Shown here: in pieces, positions 1-58,777 of the stretch
How positions within the stretch are numbered: position 1 is the first letter of the stretch
How the letters are laid out: every line of letters starts with the position of its first letter
Source: Chaunax sp. Z400
Lineage: Eukaryota > Chordata > Actinopteri > Lophiiformes > Chaunacidae
Assembly (NCBI GenBank): GCA_037577475.1
Contig: CM075184.1
Coordinates: 28,143,094 to 28,207,093 of the forward strand
Length of the DNA stretch: 64,000 bases
Direction: 5' to 3'
Translations under genes and position numbers: made by a program
Notes under the pieces: model-generated
The model's database searches: none
What the model saw: the letters and a program-made list of their open reading frames with translations, nothing else
What the model was told of the DNA's origin: nothing

Positions 1-2756
1 AGTTCATATACCCTTTCACTCTCGCTCTCTCTCTCTCCAGCTGTCCCACAGAGCCAAGCTGACACTTTTGGACAGTAATAAGATTCAGATCTGGTTACTC
101 CACTCGCTGCGTGGATTTCCCTATCCCGACATATCGAGAGAGATTGAATTTGCTTTTGTAAAACAGAGGTCTTCAATCAGCGGAGATGGAGTCGGGGATG
201 CGACTGCCACACTACATTTTGCTGCATATGTGTGTCTTCCCTTTAAACTTTATTCTAGCAGCCCTGAAACACGGTTACACCTTGTACAGCCAAACTGTCC
301 CAGTGGGGATTTCCAGGTTTCTTTGGGCTGCGCATAAATTCTGAGCTTTCAGAGCATGCCACAACGGATTTGGGCTGTTGGCTTAGTTTGGACAGTGTAA
401 TATGAAGTGCTGTTTGTTCAGGAAGCACCCCTGGGATTTATATGCTATTCTTTTAAAAAAGGTGCCCTGTGCAGTTTATTACAGTGGGTTTGAAGAGAAA
501 AGAATATGTAATGCAAATATGCTGGTTTGGTTCTACAGCGCAGTAGTTTCTTTTTCATATTCAGTTATATTCAACTGTTCATGAAGCAGATAAAGCATCA
601 CATTAACAAAACAATATAGCCTGCTTCTAGGATAATATCTACAAAAACAAAAAAAACAACAACAACAAAAATCCAAACATGTAAGACAGTTCAGTGTGAG
701 CTTACAGAGCACCTGAGATAAGAAACCTCTGTGCCTCTGCTGGGAGGAAAAACAAATTGAAAGTGCTCAAATGTGTAGCGTTCTACCTCTAAACATACAA
801 GAAGGAAACATTGTTCATACATAGTTTACCAAAGTCCTTTTCTGTGTAACATAAGACGAAGAAGCAGAGGTAGTGTAGTGTTTAATTCTGAACAGGCCAT
901 TTATTCTCTAGACCTCTGCTTCTCTGGCGTATCTCCTCATCCTAGCACCCTGTGAGCATTTGTTTGGTAGTCTCTATATGAGCTCATCGGTTTCTGTGAT
1001 GCTTTCTGTAGAGCTACGTTCACTTCTGTGGGAATCTCAGTTCAGTTCGACAACTTTTTTTTTTTTTCTCCAGCTCAGTGGATGCGACTCTGATGACTAC
1101 TGGTAGGATATCATGTTTAACACTGCTATCTATTGGTGGCATCTCACCATACTGCTAAATAGTCAATTCTAGCCAATTTCTAGTCAATTTCTAGCTGCTC
1201 ATCCATAGTTCCTACATACGTTACATATGACCTCTCTCCATTAGCTGGCCAAACATTCAAGGCAGACTAGAACAAAGATGGAGAACTATAAGCAAATCAG
1301 AATCACTCACTCATGACACATTTATACATATAAAATAGGTGTTTTTTGTTCTCCTAAACAAAGGTGAGATCTTGGATTAGCTGGCTTTATTTATTTTTTT
1401 CCAATCATTCCACAGTCATAGTTTAAGCCAAAATAAACAGATAAAAACTCATGTAGAAGTGCTGTTACAGTGCCAGCACAGCAATTTCAGGATGTGTACA
1501 GATAGCAGCATCCAAGGCTGCAGATGAAGCTATTGAATCTCTGTTTCGGAAGGACTGATGGTTTCACTTCTTCCAGCAAGCAAAGAGAGGGTAGAAACGG
1601 ATGGCACTGATGGGCCCAATGTTGTGAGAGAGACTGGTGGAAGCACAGCAGCTGCAACAAGGTTATTTTCTTTGCCTGTAATTGAAACATTAATATTAAA
1701 AAGTCTGCTTCGGACTGGCAGAGACAAGATGCTTAATTATATATTGAAATGTAAAGTGGATATAAACTCCGATACTATTAAATATATATTAAGGAACCAT
1801 GGTGCAAATTACATTTTGTCTCATCCAAAGAAAAAATAGCACCTCAGTAGTCATTTTCTTTTCTTTTTCTTTCCAGCAGTCAAAAATAGAATAGCTTTTC
1901 CACATTTACTTGTGCCGGATGTGTGTCAGCCTTGCTTGCCCAGAGGCTGTTTATCTTTTCTGGGAACTACGTTGTAAACTTTCTCCTCTCACTGTTGCTA
2001 TTTATCATGGAACTCGTGAAATATAAGCTCTCATTGGAAAGTTTACTGTCTGTAAAGCATTGATAGGTCAATCATATTTTTTTTATGGGTATGTTTTTGA
2101 GAGCAGCTTTCAAGTTGTACAAATAGTCTTGAAAAATCCACGTTTCTTTGGTTTTGCTTCTTCTTTGAAAATTGGATCTCCTTGAATCATTTATCAATCC
2201 AATAACAGCATCTATGCTGCTCACGTCCAAAAGAGGAATGCACTTCACGATCTCATCAGGTGTGGATTGCTCCTGCTGATCGCCCCGGCCCCTTACTCTC
2301 AAATAGATCATGCGCTGTCAAGGACTATGTGAAGATTTGGCCGTATTTCCTAAATCTCTGTTGTATATTTATTGACAAGGTAGAGGAGAGATAGAAAACA
2401 AACAACATTTTATTGGAGCACTGTGAGTGTAGAAGAAGTAGGATAATGTATGGTGCTGTGATGCCTTTCCTCAGGGCTGTCAGGGCTTTATATGCTCCCC
2501 GTCACGCTGCTCTGCACTGCCTGATGACTCCATGGCCCAGAAATAGAGGTTTTCATCAGCAGAGACCTCCTTGTCCACTTAACGATTAGACAGACAGTCA
2601 TTTTGTTATGATTGCTGGGTGTTGCTTTGTCATCAATTTCAATGTTTTGGCCTAAGCAATATGATGTGGTTGGGGGGGGATGATGTTAAAAGGCTCCTTT
2701 CAAAAAGACGTCACGTCCTCATCTTATTTTCTTCCTTTCTTCCTGTCTTAATCCAG
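1..2756 (+). other. Intron upstream of the first exon in the window
   Basis: No exon supported. The MUN segment expected just before exon 1 (the family's LLDQLHNSLR region) is not recognisable here, so that exon lies upstream of the window. A CT-rich tract ending in CAG at 40 looks like an acceptor, but the frame after it has no Munc13 similarity. A small imperfect tandem repeat of a TAGTCAATT-like unit lies at 1158-1193. The acceptor for exon 1 is a T/C-rich tract ending ATCCAG at 2756. Confidence 0.6.
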
Positions 2757-48890
<46,134 letters not shown>

Positions 48891-49057
48891 TGTTGAACAA
48901 AAATGCAGTATTTAAGAGTTGTGTTGTCTTATGTGAGAGATGAAGAGACAAAAGGAGACAAAGAGCGGTAGCAACAGTTGTTCTCTCTGGATAGAAGCTG
49001 GATAATGAGATGGTCCAAAAAGCGGAGGAAGCCTGAATGTGGCAAGAAAGCAAGATA

Positions 49058-49077
49058 GAAGAGAGAGAGAGAGAGAG
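49058..49077 (+). repeat. (GA)n run in the 3' UTR
   Basis: About nine GA units, followed directly by a (TTTG)n stretch to 49100. Confidence 0.9.
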
Positions 49078-49268
49078 TTGTGTTTGTTTGTTTGTTTTTG
49101 TGCATGTGTGTAAAACATCTGTTGGAATGTTCATTTTAAAACTACAGTATGTACAAGTGTTTACTTACCGTATGCTTACTATTAAGTACTATATTCTACG
49201 AGTTATGTTAATGAGACATGAAATACCTTTTGTACAACATTTAGTCTTTTTGGACAGAGATTTGTTCC

Positions 49269-49274
49269 AATAAA
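49269..49274 (+). terminator. AATAAA polyadenylation signal
   Basis: Canonical hexamer about 380 nt after the stop codon, in TTCCAATAAAGTGCC. It is the nearest canonical signal on the gene's strand. Confidence 0.6.
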
Positions 49275-49290
49275 GTGCCAAACCAGTATA

Positions 49291-50220
49291 AAAAAGAACA
49301 AAACCAACGTATATGAATTATGGTGAACTTAGTATGTTTGAAGTTTGCTCGATTATTTTGTCCGGTGTAAGTCATTTTCTGACCGTGTGGCGTTTTGATT
49401 GTTGCGACGTCATTCATTCTGCACCCTCGTTTTTTGGCTTCACGTTCTTCCACCTAGCACTGTTGTGTACGTCCTCTTCTCGGTCATGTCTCTCCCATGA
49501 CAACCAAGCAGGGTCTTGTCCCCTCGCCTTCAAACTGTTTGTATTTTAAGTCGACCTGAAAATAGACCATGTTTTTTTAAATGGCGATGACTGCTATGTA
49601 AACCTTCATAGGTGTTTGTAATTTTATAACCATGACAACAATGGCGACAGCCTCCAGTGCTAACAGTCCTAGCAGAAAGGATGGAAATGTTTTCTTTTTG
49701 TTCTTTCTTTTCAGCCATCAGCTTCCAGCCTTTCTGAATGACCACTGTGAACATGAGCTTTGGAAGGCAAGCTTACATGACATTTCAGACCGTTTGATAT
49801 TATTGTTTCGTATTTTTCCAATAACTTTGTTCCTGAAAAACTGCCAAAGTTATATAACATATTTGTACAAAAGCAATCCATTACATGTATGAAGATATAT
49901 ATGTACATGTGATCTATTACTTTTTCAATGCTTAATATTTGATTATGAATAGGGTGGTACTAAGACTTTATTTTTTTTATTTCCTGTGAAGCTGTTAACC
50001 AATATGAAAGTTGCACGTTACTTTACACATTAGTTATATCAGCTTCTGTCATTGGAATTATATTTCTTCATAAAGGAAAGAGTCTAACATTTGGTAAATA
50101 TGCAACATTCCTATGTATTGCACTGATGGCGAATTGTATGTCATGTAAATATATTTAGTGAGATATTGTACAAAAGTCTACTTTTCTTCAATGTGCATAA
50201 AGTATGTGCAAATGTGTTAA
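49291..50220 (+). other. AT-rich region, possible extended 3' UTR
   Basis: No coding sequence. It contains TGTAAATA at 50144-50151, a Pumilio-type site if transcribed, and a CATAAA at about 50197 that could be a weak distal polyadenylation signal. Neuronal genes often have long UTRs, but nothing here proves transcription. Confidence 0.35.
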
Positions 50221-51810
50221 AATATCTGGGTCATTTTGAGCAGTTTTCCCGTCAGCTTATTGCACCTGATTCCTTTCATTTGATGCTGAGTTCTGCATTA
50301 CCTCACTGAAAGGAAATGACCTCCTTTTGGAGAACTTAGTTGGGGTAGCAGCACTTTATACATGATGACAAATATGGTCAGTTCAAAGTGGTTGTCTCAG
50401 AGCAAGTTAGACAACAGTAACTGCTAGTATTTAAGGAAAAAATATGCTGCTATCCATGTGAAAACTCAAAATTGATGCTTCAGAACCAGTGATATCATCT
50501 TTCTTTATCCCACACGTTCTTTTTCAAGAATGCAACATGACCACTGGCACTCGGATCAGTCGTTTTAGGCCCACGCCATTTTTTCCCCACATACTAGTAT
50601 TAGTCCTGAAACCATGGCCGACATTGATTTGTATATTTGGTGGAGTTCTACCTTAAGTTTGTAGCAATTCTCTCTGCTATACATGTGTGGGTTCTGCAGT
50701 GAGAGCCCAGCGATGATGATGTTGCTAACTCTTTATTCTTATACACACTCAAAATGGGCATAAACGTACATTTCAGCTTTGCAGCAAGCAAAACAACATA
50801 TAAGCTTAACTCAGACACATGTTTTCATGTTTCCTGTCTCTGTGGTCCAGCACGCTACTGCCGATAAGGGGGAGAGAGCAATCAGTACAACACAAAACAC
50901 CTGTTGTAATGAACTCTCTCTCTCCCTGACCCCACTTCCCTGAACCACACCCGCTCTCTCTCTCCTGATACTGAGTCCTAACCAAACCCAGCCAACACAA
51001 AGTTGCACAGACGTGTCCATATACTATCTCATTAAACAAATATTTTCACTTTGTCTTTCGATATTCTCCGATTAGGACATTTAATGGCTAATTTATCAGA
51101 CATATATGAACCCACACAACCCCAGAGATAACTTTATTCCAAACTTACACAAAAGAGCATTACAGCATATTATAGCATGTGAAGAATATGCAGAGTAAGA
51201 CACAAACTATGCTGCTGGATAGTAAAGGTTAAAGAGTGATTTTTTTCCCCACCTTCTATGTAGAATTTTTACGGTGTTGTCTACAAATATATTTTTGCCT
51301 TTTGCTGATTGCTCTCAGATACTTTCGTAAGATACTGTAATTCTTTGCTCTAAACATGAAGCCTTTACCTTGTCAGTTTTTATTTTTTGTGGTGGAGATG
51401 AGTCTTCTCAGATCAGTTCTGCTCTACTTACTGTAAGTCATTCGACACCCACAGGAGGAAATGCACATCTATGGCAGGAATTAATCCCTTGAAAACATGT
51501 CACCTGACAAAACTAATGCTTTCTTTGCTTTTTTTGTTTTGGAGCCAACTCTTTTACTTCTCAGAGAGTGTGTTTGTGGGTAAACTTGTGGCCTAAAGCT
51601 CAACACGATGAATCCCAATGTAATGGGTCAAATGCTAGAAAATAGTAGTTGTATATGGAATAAGCAAATGCAAGCTGTTTAAATGTAGAAAAAGGTTGTT
51701 CCATTTCAAAATGATACGCAAATTTCTTTTATACAACTTTAACTGGCACCACATAAACACAAAATTTGTTCTTCAGAGATGAAAAACTACTGATACTGAA
51801 GAGACGTTCG
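50221..51810. other. Intergenic DNA, nothing recognised
   Basis: AT-rich single-copy-looking sequence with no exon, RNA gene or transposon that I can support. A CT-rich patch lies at about 50915-50965. Confidence 0.6.
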
Positions 51811-52002
51811 AGGATGGGGCCCTGGTTGTAGCTGGTTACTTCCTCTGGATGTGTTGGTCCGGGTCGAGGTCTTTAGGAGGTGCCCAACCTTCACCGAGTG
51901 TTCCGGCCTTTATCCTAAACGCTCTCTGGATGGCAGACTGGCAGCGGCGGCCAAGGCACTGCCCCTCATATCTAGGTCTGCAGACTGCCCCTTTAGTCAA
52001 TA
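51811..52002 (+). repeat. Dispersed repeat, copy 1
   Basis: It shares with 58778-58970, in the same orientation, GGTTACTTCCTCTGGATG, CCCAACCTTCAC, AACGCTCTCTGG, TGGCAG and a matching end (CTGCCCC...TCAATA). The copies have small indels and clear divergence. Higher G+C than the surroundings. Family unknown to me; no protein recognised. Confidence 0.8.
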
Positions 52003-55000
52003 GCCTACAAAGCGAATCCAAATCTGACCAAAGAGGGTCAGACAAAGTAAGTCCATTTCTCAGTATCGCCGTCTTGATTTTTATTTATAGCTGCTGTCAA
52101 GTTTTGAAGGAGATGAGGGAAAGGAAGATTTGAAGATGTCAAAAAAAGGGGGTTGTGAGAGAGTAATGAATATATGGAGAAATTACAGTGACGCAGCTCT
52201 AGGGAAAAGGATGAAATATGTTGCAGATATTTTTAGTCCTCAGTTGTAATGCCTATGGACTTTAATGAAACTCTCTCACACTGACATGAAGGCAAGCCGC
52301 TTATGAAAAAGAACATATTCCCCCAAAGGGATTTCATTACTGTTTAAAAATGATTCTTTTAGTGTAGCGTCTAATTTGGTGTATGAACTGCTGCAGAATT
52401 GCTCAGCCACTAATAGGAGGATTGTAACAGAACTGTACAGTGTTTAAGTCACAGTATTTACTGTATTATTCAAATTATTCAAACCCCGCTGTGACAACTG
52501 TCTAGTGCGTCGTAGACCATTTTCACAGCAGACATTAGGTTACACAAGTGTAACTGATAAAATTATAGGACATGGATTGCTTGGACAACTGATGTAACTG
52601 AGCCTTGTTAATGAAATTAGGGTCACTTGTGCATTTCCTGCTGTGACAAGTCAAAATGTCTGCAGTGCAAAAGATCCATTTATTTTCTATTATATTCGCC
52701 AAACGTACAGTAATCACACACAGGCACAAGAAAAAAGGGCTCCGTGCTGCACTTTGCTAGTCATGCTAACACAAGAGAAGATAAGACAAGTGACACAACA
52801 CAAACTCAAACACTTGAGACATTTGTGAAACACAGTTTGCTCTATGAGTATCAGAGGATCAATACTTCATATCTGTCTGGTCACATTACAGTAAATATTT
52901 GGCTACACAGCAAGAAACCACTTAGTTTAGTTCAGGGGAAGCTAGTCTGGCTCTGTCCAAAGGTAACAAAATATTCTTACAGTATCTTTAAAACCTGTGA
53001 TTGTCTTTTAAGGAAAACCTGACAGAAATGAACCTCTCCTATAATTTTAGACTCTGCATTACCTATTCATAAGCTGCTCAGTGTCAGTATGTATGATTCA
53101 CGTCTTGGTCTGCTTTTTAATCAGACAATTCCTGTGAATCACACTGGTAAAAAAAAAAAAATACAGCTTTTATATTTGATAATATATAAGATTATTACAA
53201 ATGATAGTCAAAGGAAACATTTAATACTTAAAATTGAATTATCATTATAATCTTTCCCTCTCTTTCTCTAAGTGCTTTTATTTAATGTCTTCTGAATCTT
53301 AATTAGACCTTAATTATGCATTAGAGATATATTACACAGATAAACAGATGAAAAACAGACACGTCAGGTGGGTGTAGTTACATTGATTATGAGTTACTGC
53401 TGATAGAATCATCACCTGCTATTTAGGATTTAAAATCTGTAAAATCGGTAAACATTATAATGTCGGCCCTTGTGCTAAAGTGTCTATTCAAGGTGCACTG
53501 AACCAGCAGTTAGACACAAAGCAGTCAAGAAAATCTCTCTAGGGCTGAGCAATTTATGCATGGCTTGCTGTTTATTGCTGGGTTTATTTACACCAGATGC
53601 CCGTGAGGTGCTTTTAGGGACATGTGTCTGTAAAATGTGTTATGGAATTGCAGTGTTATCTGCCCCATTATTATTATAGCCAAATCATTCACACATGGGC
53701 CTCCAGTCCAGGCATAGTGGCAGGAATAATGGAGGCGATGAGTTTGGTTACCAAGCAACCTCTGTATGTCATTGCATCTGTCATTTAGGGGTAACAGCAG
53801 ACATGACTGCTGTAGTTTAAAAGCATGTTGTGTCAGATCTGATGTACGGGATGCAAAGTGGTGTTGTGAAAACAGCTGCTTATTCGGTTCTGCAGTTGGC
53901 ATGTTAAATCTGGTTTACACTGCTAATGCAAAAGACTGTCTGGGTAGAGGATGATATATTTGCTGACTAAATGCTTATCATTCAACGACAGGGTCCATGT
54001 GTAGCCCCCCCCCCACTTCATGCAGTTTACACCAGAGGCTCTCCTGTGATGATTTTCATTTCTCATGCTTTTATTCATCTCAGTCCTGAGCATTTTAGTA
54101 GTAGATCTTATTATCATGCTCAACAGATCGACAGTAAGATATACTATACTCTAGTGTTTGGTGCGGAATGAAAGAGAAAAGAATAGAATGAATAGAAAAG
54201 AATAGAATAGAATAGAATAGATGTATGAAAATACTTGTAAATATGGATCTAAATGATATCCATTCAAGTGCAAGCCTGTGGAATTTGGAGGGTTAAAAAT
54301 AATTTACATTCCCTTCCTTTTACCCACCAAAACCAGCTGGTGCATTGTGGGAAAATATACAAGAGAGCAAAGGCGCATTTAAGTAGCTGTAACATGTTTT
54401 ATTGCCTAACTTGCATCATTCCTCATCTCTGATGGATTTTAGATGTAACCTATCTTCTACTCCTACTCTTCTCCTCCCTTCTTTCAGACGAGTCGGTATC
54501 ATACATATCAAGCATTACAGGATGCCCTTAGGTCTTACATATTTTCTGCATTTCAAAGTCCCTTTGGAAGCTCAATAGATTTTCTTGCAGGAATTTTAGT
54601 CCAGTGACAATGTTGCACTTGCTGGTCTATTGAATACGAGGGTCAACATGCATGCAGACAACATCAACACAACATAGTTTGAAGTGTTTTTTTCATTTGA
54701 TAGTTTCATGAATTTTTGCTGCTTTTACATTTATTTAAAACGTTCTTTAGTATGTTTTATTTTTTTCTTACAAATTTTGGGCAAAATCTTAAGGATTTTC
54801 AAAACATGTCTTACACGTGAGCATCCGATGAATTTGACACATATGATATGTGGAGTTGTATATGTGAGGATATAACAGGTTGTCTGCTATCCGGTCAAGT
54901 CTGAGAGCATCTGTAAAGCAAAGCAATTAAAAGTGAAGAGAAAAGACACAGGCTGGGTGATTTCAATCATGGGTCTCTGTAGTGGCTTTCATTAGATTTC

Positions 55001-55230
55001 ATCTGCTGGCAATCTCACTGAGGCTTGAAGCAGGAATGGTCTGGGCTTGACCCTCATTTTCTGTTTATATTGTGAAGCCAAAGTTTGGCTCCTGCCCAGC
55101 ACCCTGGAGAAATACCCTGCACCTTGTTATCAACAAATGCTCCTATAGGAGGAACTGTCAGACGTGTCCATTCCAACTTACTATGTAGAAAGATTCTGAT
55201 ATTTGGCATGTACTGCACCACGAATATTCA
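52003..55230. other. Intergenic DNA
   Basis: No gene supported. Simple-sequence stretches only: an A12 run near 53150, a C9 run near 54005 and a GAATA-type tandem at 54181-54221. Small open frames show no family similarity. Confidence 0.6.
54181..54221 (+). repeat. (AATAG)n tandem repeat
   Basis: Tandem 5-mer GAATA/AATAG units with a few substitutions. Confidence 0.9.
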
Positions 55231-55244
55231 AACATGACCGTAAC

Positions 55245-55350
55245 CAACAGTTTAGAACTGATGAAGCCTCTTGGATGAGAGGTGAAATGTCTTCAAGCTA
55301 AGAAAAGAGGTCCAGTTGCATCTGAATCAACCTTCAAGGATCATCAGAGA
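55245..55350 (+). mobile_element. Penelope-type element tail with hammerhead-like core
   Basis: GAACTGATGAAGCCTCTTGG, then ATGAGAGGTGAAATGTCTTC, then AAGTCC-like GAGGTCCAGTTGCATCTGAA matches a repeat tail widespread in fish, which I associate with Penelope-like retroelements. It contains CTGATGA (55258-55264), a stem CCTCT/AGAGG (55267-55271 with 55278-55282) and GAAA (55284-55287), in the order of a hammerhead ribozyme core. No reverse transcriptase sequence is present nearby. Confidence 0.45.
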
Positions 55351-56600
55351 AGATTTCAGTTTGAGTTCAGGTTTGAATACACAGCCTAAAGGTGAAAAAT
55401 GGTGTGTTGATGGTTATTTGGAACATTTATCAATGCACCAACTGGTTTACACTGCAGATATATTGATTTCACCCTGACATACTCAACAAACAAGAGCAAA
55501 CATCTCTCCTAAGGCTGCTGCAAAACACTGCACACCATTGGGAGGAAATCATCATTCACCCAGAAACTGCAAACCCCTGAAAGCACCATGAGTAATGCGA
55601 GATTGGTAGGAACTTCAAGTTGTCAATCATACAATGAATTTATTCAATCTACTTGCAAATAATACATCACCATTTTGTAAATGCAATTCCTGCACACCTA
55701 GTGAGGTGAACAAAGTCGTGTACTTGTGAATTAAGCCTCAGTCAGCACAATAAGGACACAGTGACATATTGAAAGGCTCTAATCATTTTACAAGCCTCCC
55801 AGCTCAGGCAGTGACATTTGAAGAGTATCAATGTCCTTTAGAGAAAGTTCTGAGACCCTCCCACCCAAATAGATGACTTGTGCCACCGGGCCACGAGGAC
55901 ACAACCTCAACCCGAGCATGCTCAGCTGATTTATGATTACAGCACTGTGCCTGAGCTGAGATGATTATGCAGCCAGCTCCTTGAGCCTCAAGCACCAACC
56001 ATAAAGGTTATTGGAGGTGCAACACCATCCCACATCCAGCCATATGGAGAGACTGTGGAGAGATTAGTTTTTAACTGCCAAATTATGTAAGATAGATCCC
56101 TCAAAATGGCTTGAAATCACTCCTATACATCGGATCACAATAATTCAATACAGCACAAACTATCTTTTAATGCAAATTTCCAATCTCTTTTCATGGTACA
56201 GCTGCTATCAGCTATCTATATCCTCCCCACCGAGAACCTGACCAGCTCTTGCCAAATGAGGGTGCAGGGCCTCTGGGGAGAGAGGGGAATCAATATGGTA
56301 TTGACTCCCTCCTTTACAGCGATCCTCCCAAGCTCTGTCATGCAAAGTCATTTTCTTTGCCATGACTGCATTTATTTGGACTGTTATTCGAACAGTTATT
56401 CGAAGTCAACCTGCTCCAATATCCTGTGACTTAGGAGAGATCAAAGTGTTCTCAATGGCTCGTTAAAGGAATGTTCATTTGGAAGACAAATGACTCGACG
56501 TTAAAAGGCAGTGAATCTCTGTCGGAACAACCAATGCGCCCTGTCCTTAACTGTTTGGTGAAGCTAACAAGCAATCAGATGTGTGCAAGGAATTAGAGCA
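55351..56600. other. Intergenic DNA
   Basis: No gene or known repeat recognised. A short duplicated GTTATTCGAA unit lies at about 56382-56403. Confidence 0.55.
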
Positions 56601-56720
56601 GGGGTCATCAACTACATCTGTCCAAAGGCCAGACTTATTAATTAATTTATTTATTGTTTGTTTTTTAAGCAGACAGTGTGGGGGCTGGACTGAATTTATT
56701 TTGGCCTTGGCAACCTTATC
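56601..56720 (+). mobile_element. Possible hAT-type transposon end fragment
   Basis: CAGGGGTCATCAACTACATC followed by CCAAAGGCCAGACTT and GTGGGGGCTGGACTGAATTT resembles the ends of hAT-type non-autonomous elements in fish. No matching second terminus was found, so this may be a truncated copy. Confidence 0.35.
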
Positions 56721-57180
56721 ATTGTTTAATACTGTTTCACTTTCTTACATGATCATTTAAGTAGTTTAAATCAGTAAAGAGACTCATAAAAATATGAAAA
56801 TTATATAATGGTAACTACATACTTATCTAGAAATTGCAGATTTCCACTAAGGATGCAGATGGTGCTCACTGCCAAACTCACAGTCCTTATCTCTGGATGT
56901 CAGAAAGACGAAATATAAAGGTTAGCCAACAAAAATAAAAGTGTTGCCTTAGTGACTCTCCAACAACCCCCTCACTACCTCCTGTAGTGTGGCAGGTGAG
57001 CTGTAGTCGGTGATCTCTGGTGGATGCCCAGCGAGGCATTTGATGGTGGATCCAGCGAGTAAAAATGCCTGAGTTGAAGAATGAGCTGATTCTGCAGAAC
57101 AGAGGAACAATGTGTTGCAATCAGCTGAAAAGACAGCTTGTCTGCTCCCTTTCTGCACAGCAGACAATATAGGTGACACC

Positions 57181-57610
57181 TGTGAGGAAGTTGGTGTGTC
57201 ACAGCAGGCACCTCAGAGTTTATAAATTGGAGTCACCTGTGAGCAAAAAGAGGAGATTCCTATTCAGAGGCCGCATGGAAGACACTGGAGTGAAAGTGAG
57301 AGCAACTTGTATGTACGAAAAAAGTTGCTTTAGTACAAAGACATTTCGTGTGTTACTGGATTACCTTGAATTACTGGACCACCAGGACCTGCGGGAAAGA
57401 TTAAACTGATCCCTGGAGCAGTTGGGAATGGACATGCTCTCCCTTAGACCTGCTGGGATACAGAAATGATTTCCTTGTCCTGGAAGGACCAGCTAATGCT
57501 AAGTAAGTTACCCTCTTTATGAGGCTCTCCTGGCTTCCTCTTGTCCTTTTTCTCAGCTCTGCTCACTACCCTCCTCCTCACCTGTGCCCGCTGAATAAAT
57601 AAAGCCCTCC
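57181..57610 (+). mobile_element. Possible LTR remnant
   Basis: A TATAAA at 57221-57226 is followed about 370 bp later by overlapping AATAAA hexamers (57594-57603) just before GCCCTCCGTCAC, an arrangement like the promoter and polyadenylation signals of a long terminal repeat. No internal gag or pol sequence is adjacent, no second LTR was found, and the ends are undefined. Weak call. Confidence 0.25.
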
Positions 57611-58777
57611 GTCACACAATACATTTCCATTGAACCCAACTCTGAACTAAACAACACTCAGTGAACTAAACCTTACAAGCTGTTCGCTAACCCAGAACTG
57701 ATTACACGGGACAAACTCTGCTGGTGGGGAGCAAAAAGGCTGTAAAGATTTTGGCTTTGGTTCACTCCGTCTCAAGCTTGAATTTTGATCTGGTTTTCTG
57801 CTTCACATGATTTCCTGCCCTTGTGACCCTGATTAGAAATATGTTGGCGTGGAGAATGACTGAGTAAATCACTGCGGCCATGTTATATTTGGCTTGGTAT
57901 ACTTTGAATCATCCGATCAATTTATTTCCAATAAACGTGGTGTATGATCAATACGTAGAGAGTTATCAGTGAGATTTTACAGACAGTGTGAGATATTACA
58001 GCTGTCCTCCCTCGGGCTAATGTTTGTCAATGCATCATGGCCTCATTCCAAAGCATTTTATCATCACACAGCAGCGGGAACCGCCGGCTGAATACAACCA
58101 ATATCTCCAACGACGTGCTAATGTGCAATCACTTCAATTCACCATCAGCCATGCTGTCATTAACAATTACCTGTTGAATAAGTGGTGCATGGTCCTTTAC
58201 TGCACTGAGCCATGCTGCACCACCTGGGTTCATTTTGACTGTGAGCCAAGGAGCATTCCCCACATGATGTAAGAATTATGTTTCTTAAGGACCCTGAAGG
58301 CATCACACTCATCAGATGTGGTGAAAATTGTGAAGTGATATGGATTTCAGGATTGGGTGTGGCAAAATGGCTCCACATATGTCATGACCTAAGACGAAAA
58401 AGAAGCTAGCCATGTTTAATTCGGCATTTTTCCTTTTGGCCATTCATAGGTCCTACAGTGTAAACTTGATCGACTTAAATTTTGGTCAGTACAATCTCAA
58501 AACCTTAACAATGTAAAGTTAGTAAAGGTTTCTTCAAAAATTTGCAAAGAAGTTTCAGAGTTTCACAATGAAACAGGAAGTTCCAATGTCCATGGTCGGA
58601 TCAAGCCCAAGCTTTACATGTTGGATTAAAGTCCCGGCCTGAAGACTTGTACTGTTAGCTATTCCTAGGACTAGATGATTCAATCCCTTGGTAGTTACAC
58701 TATCCTGATGGCTTCTGGGCTTGTGGGAGACTTGTGGGTGACGGTGGAGCCGGTTGTGTGGGAGGGGAGGCGGCCAG
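57611..58777. other. Intergenic DNA
   Basis: No gene recognised. An 82-codon open frame at 58024-58272 has no resemblance to any family I know. Confidence 0.55.

Larger units (their letters stand above)
48891..49290 (+). other. Proximal 3' UTR
   Basis: Follows the stop codon. It includes a (GA)n run (49058-49077) followed by TTTG repeats (49079-49100) and an AATAAA at 49269-49274. The cleavage site is expected 10-30 nt after AATAAA, but an extended UTR to about 50.2 kb is possible. Confidence 0.7.

Noticed and set aside
68..337. Open frame after a CT-rich tract ending in CAG at 40, including LLHSLR, superficially like the LHNSLR of Munc13
   Set aside because: The rest of the frame has no Munc13 similarity, no donor fits, and it starts with TTG. 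Treated as intron.
58024..58272. 82-codon open frame with several Cys and Trp residues
   Set aside because: No known family, no splice or promoter evidence, and within the size expected by chance.
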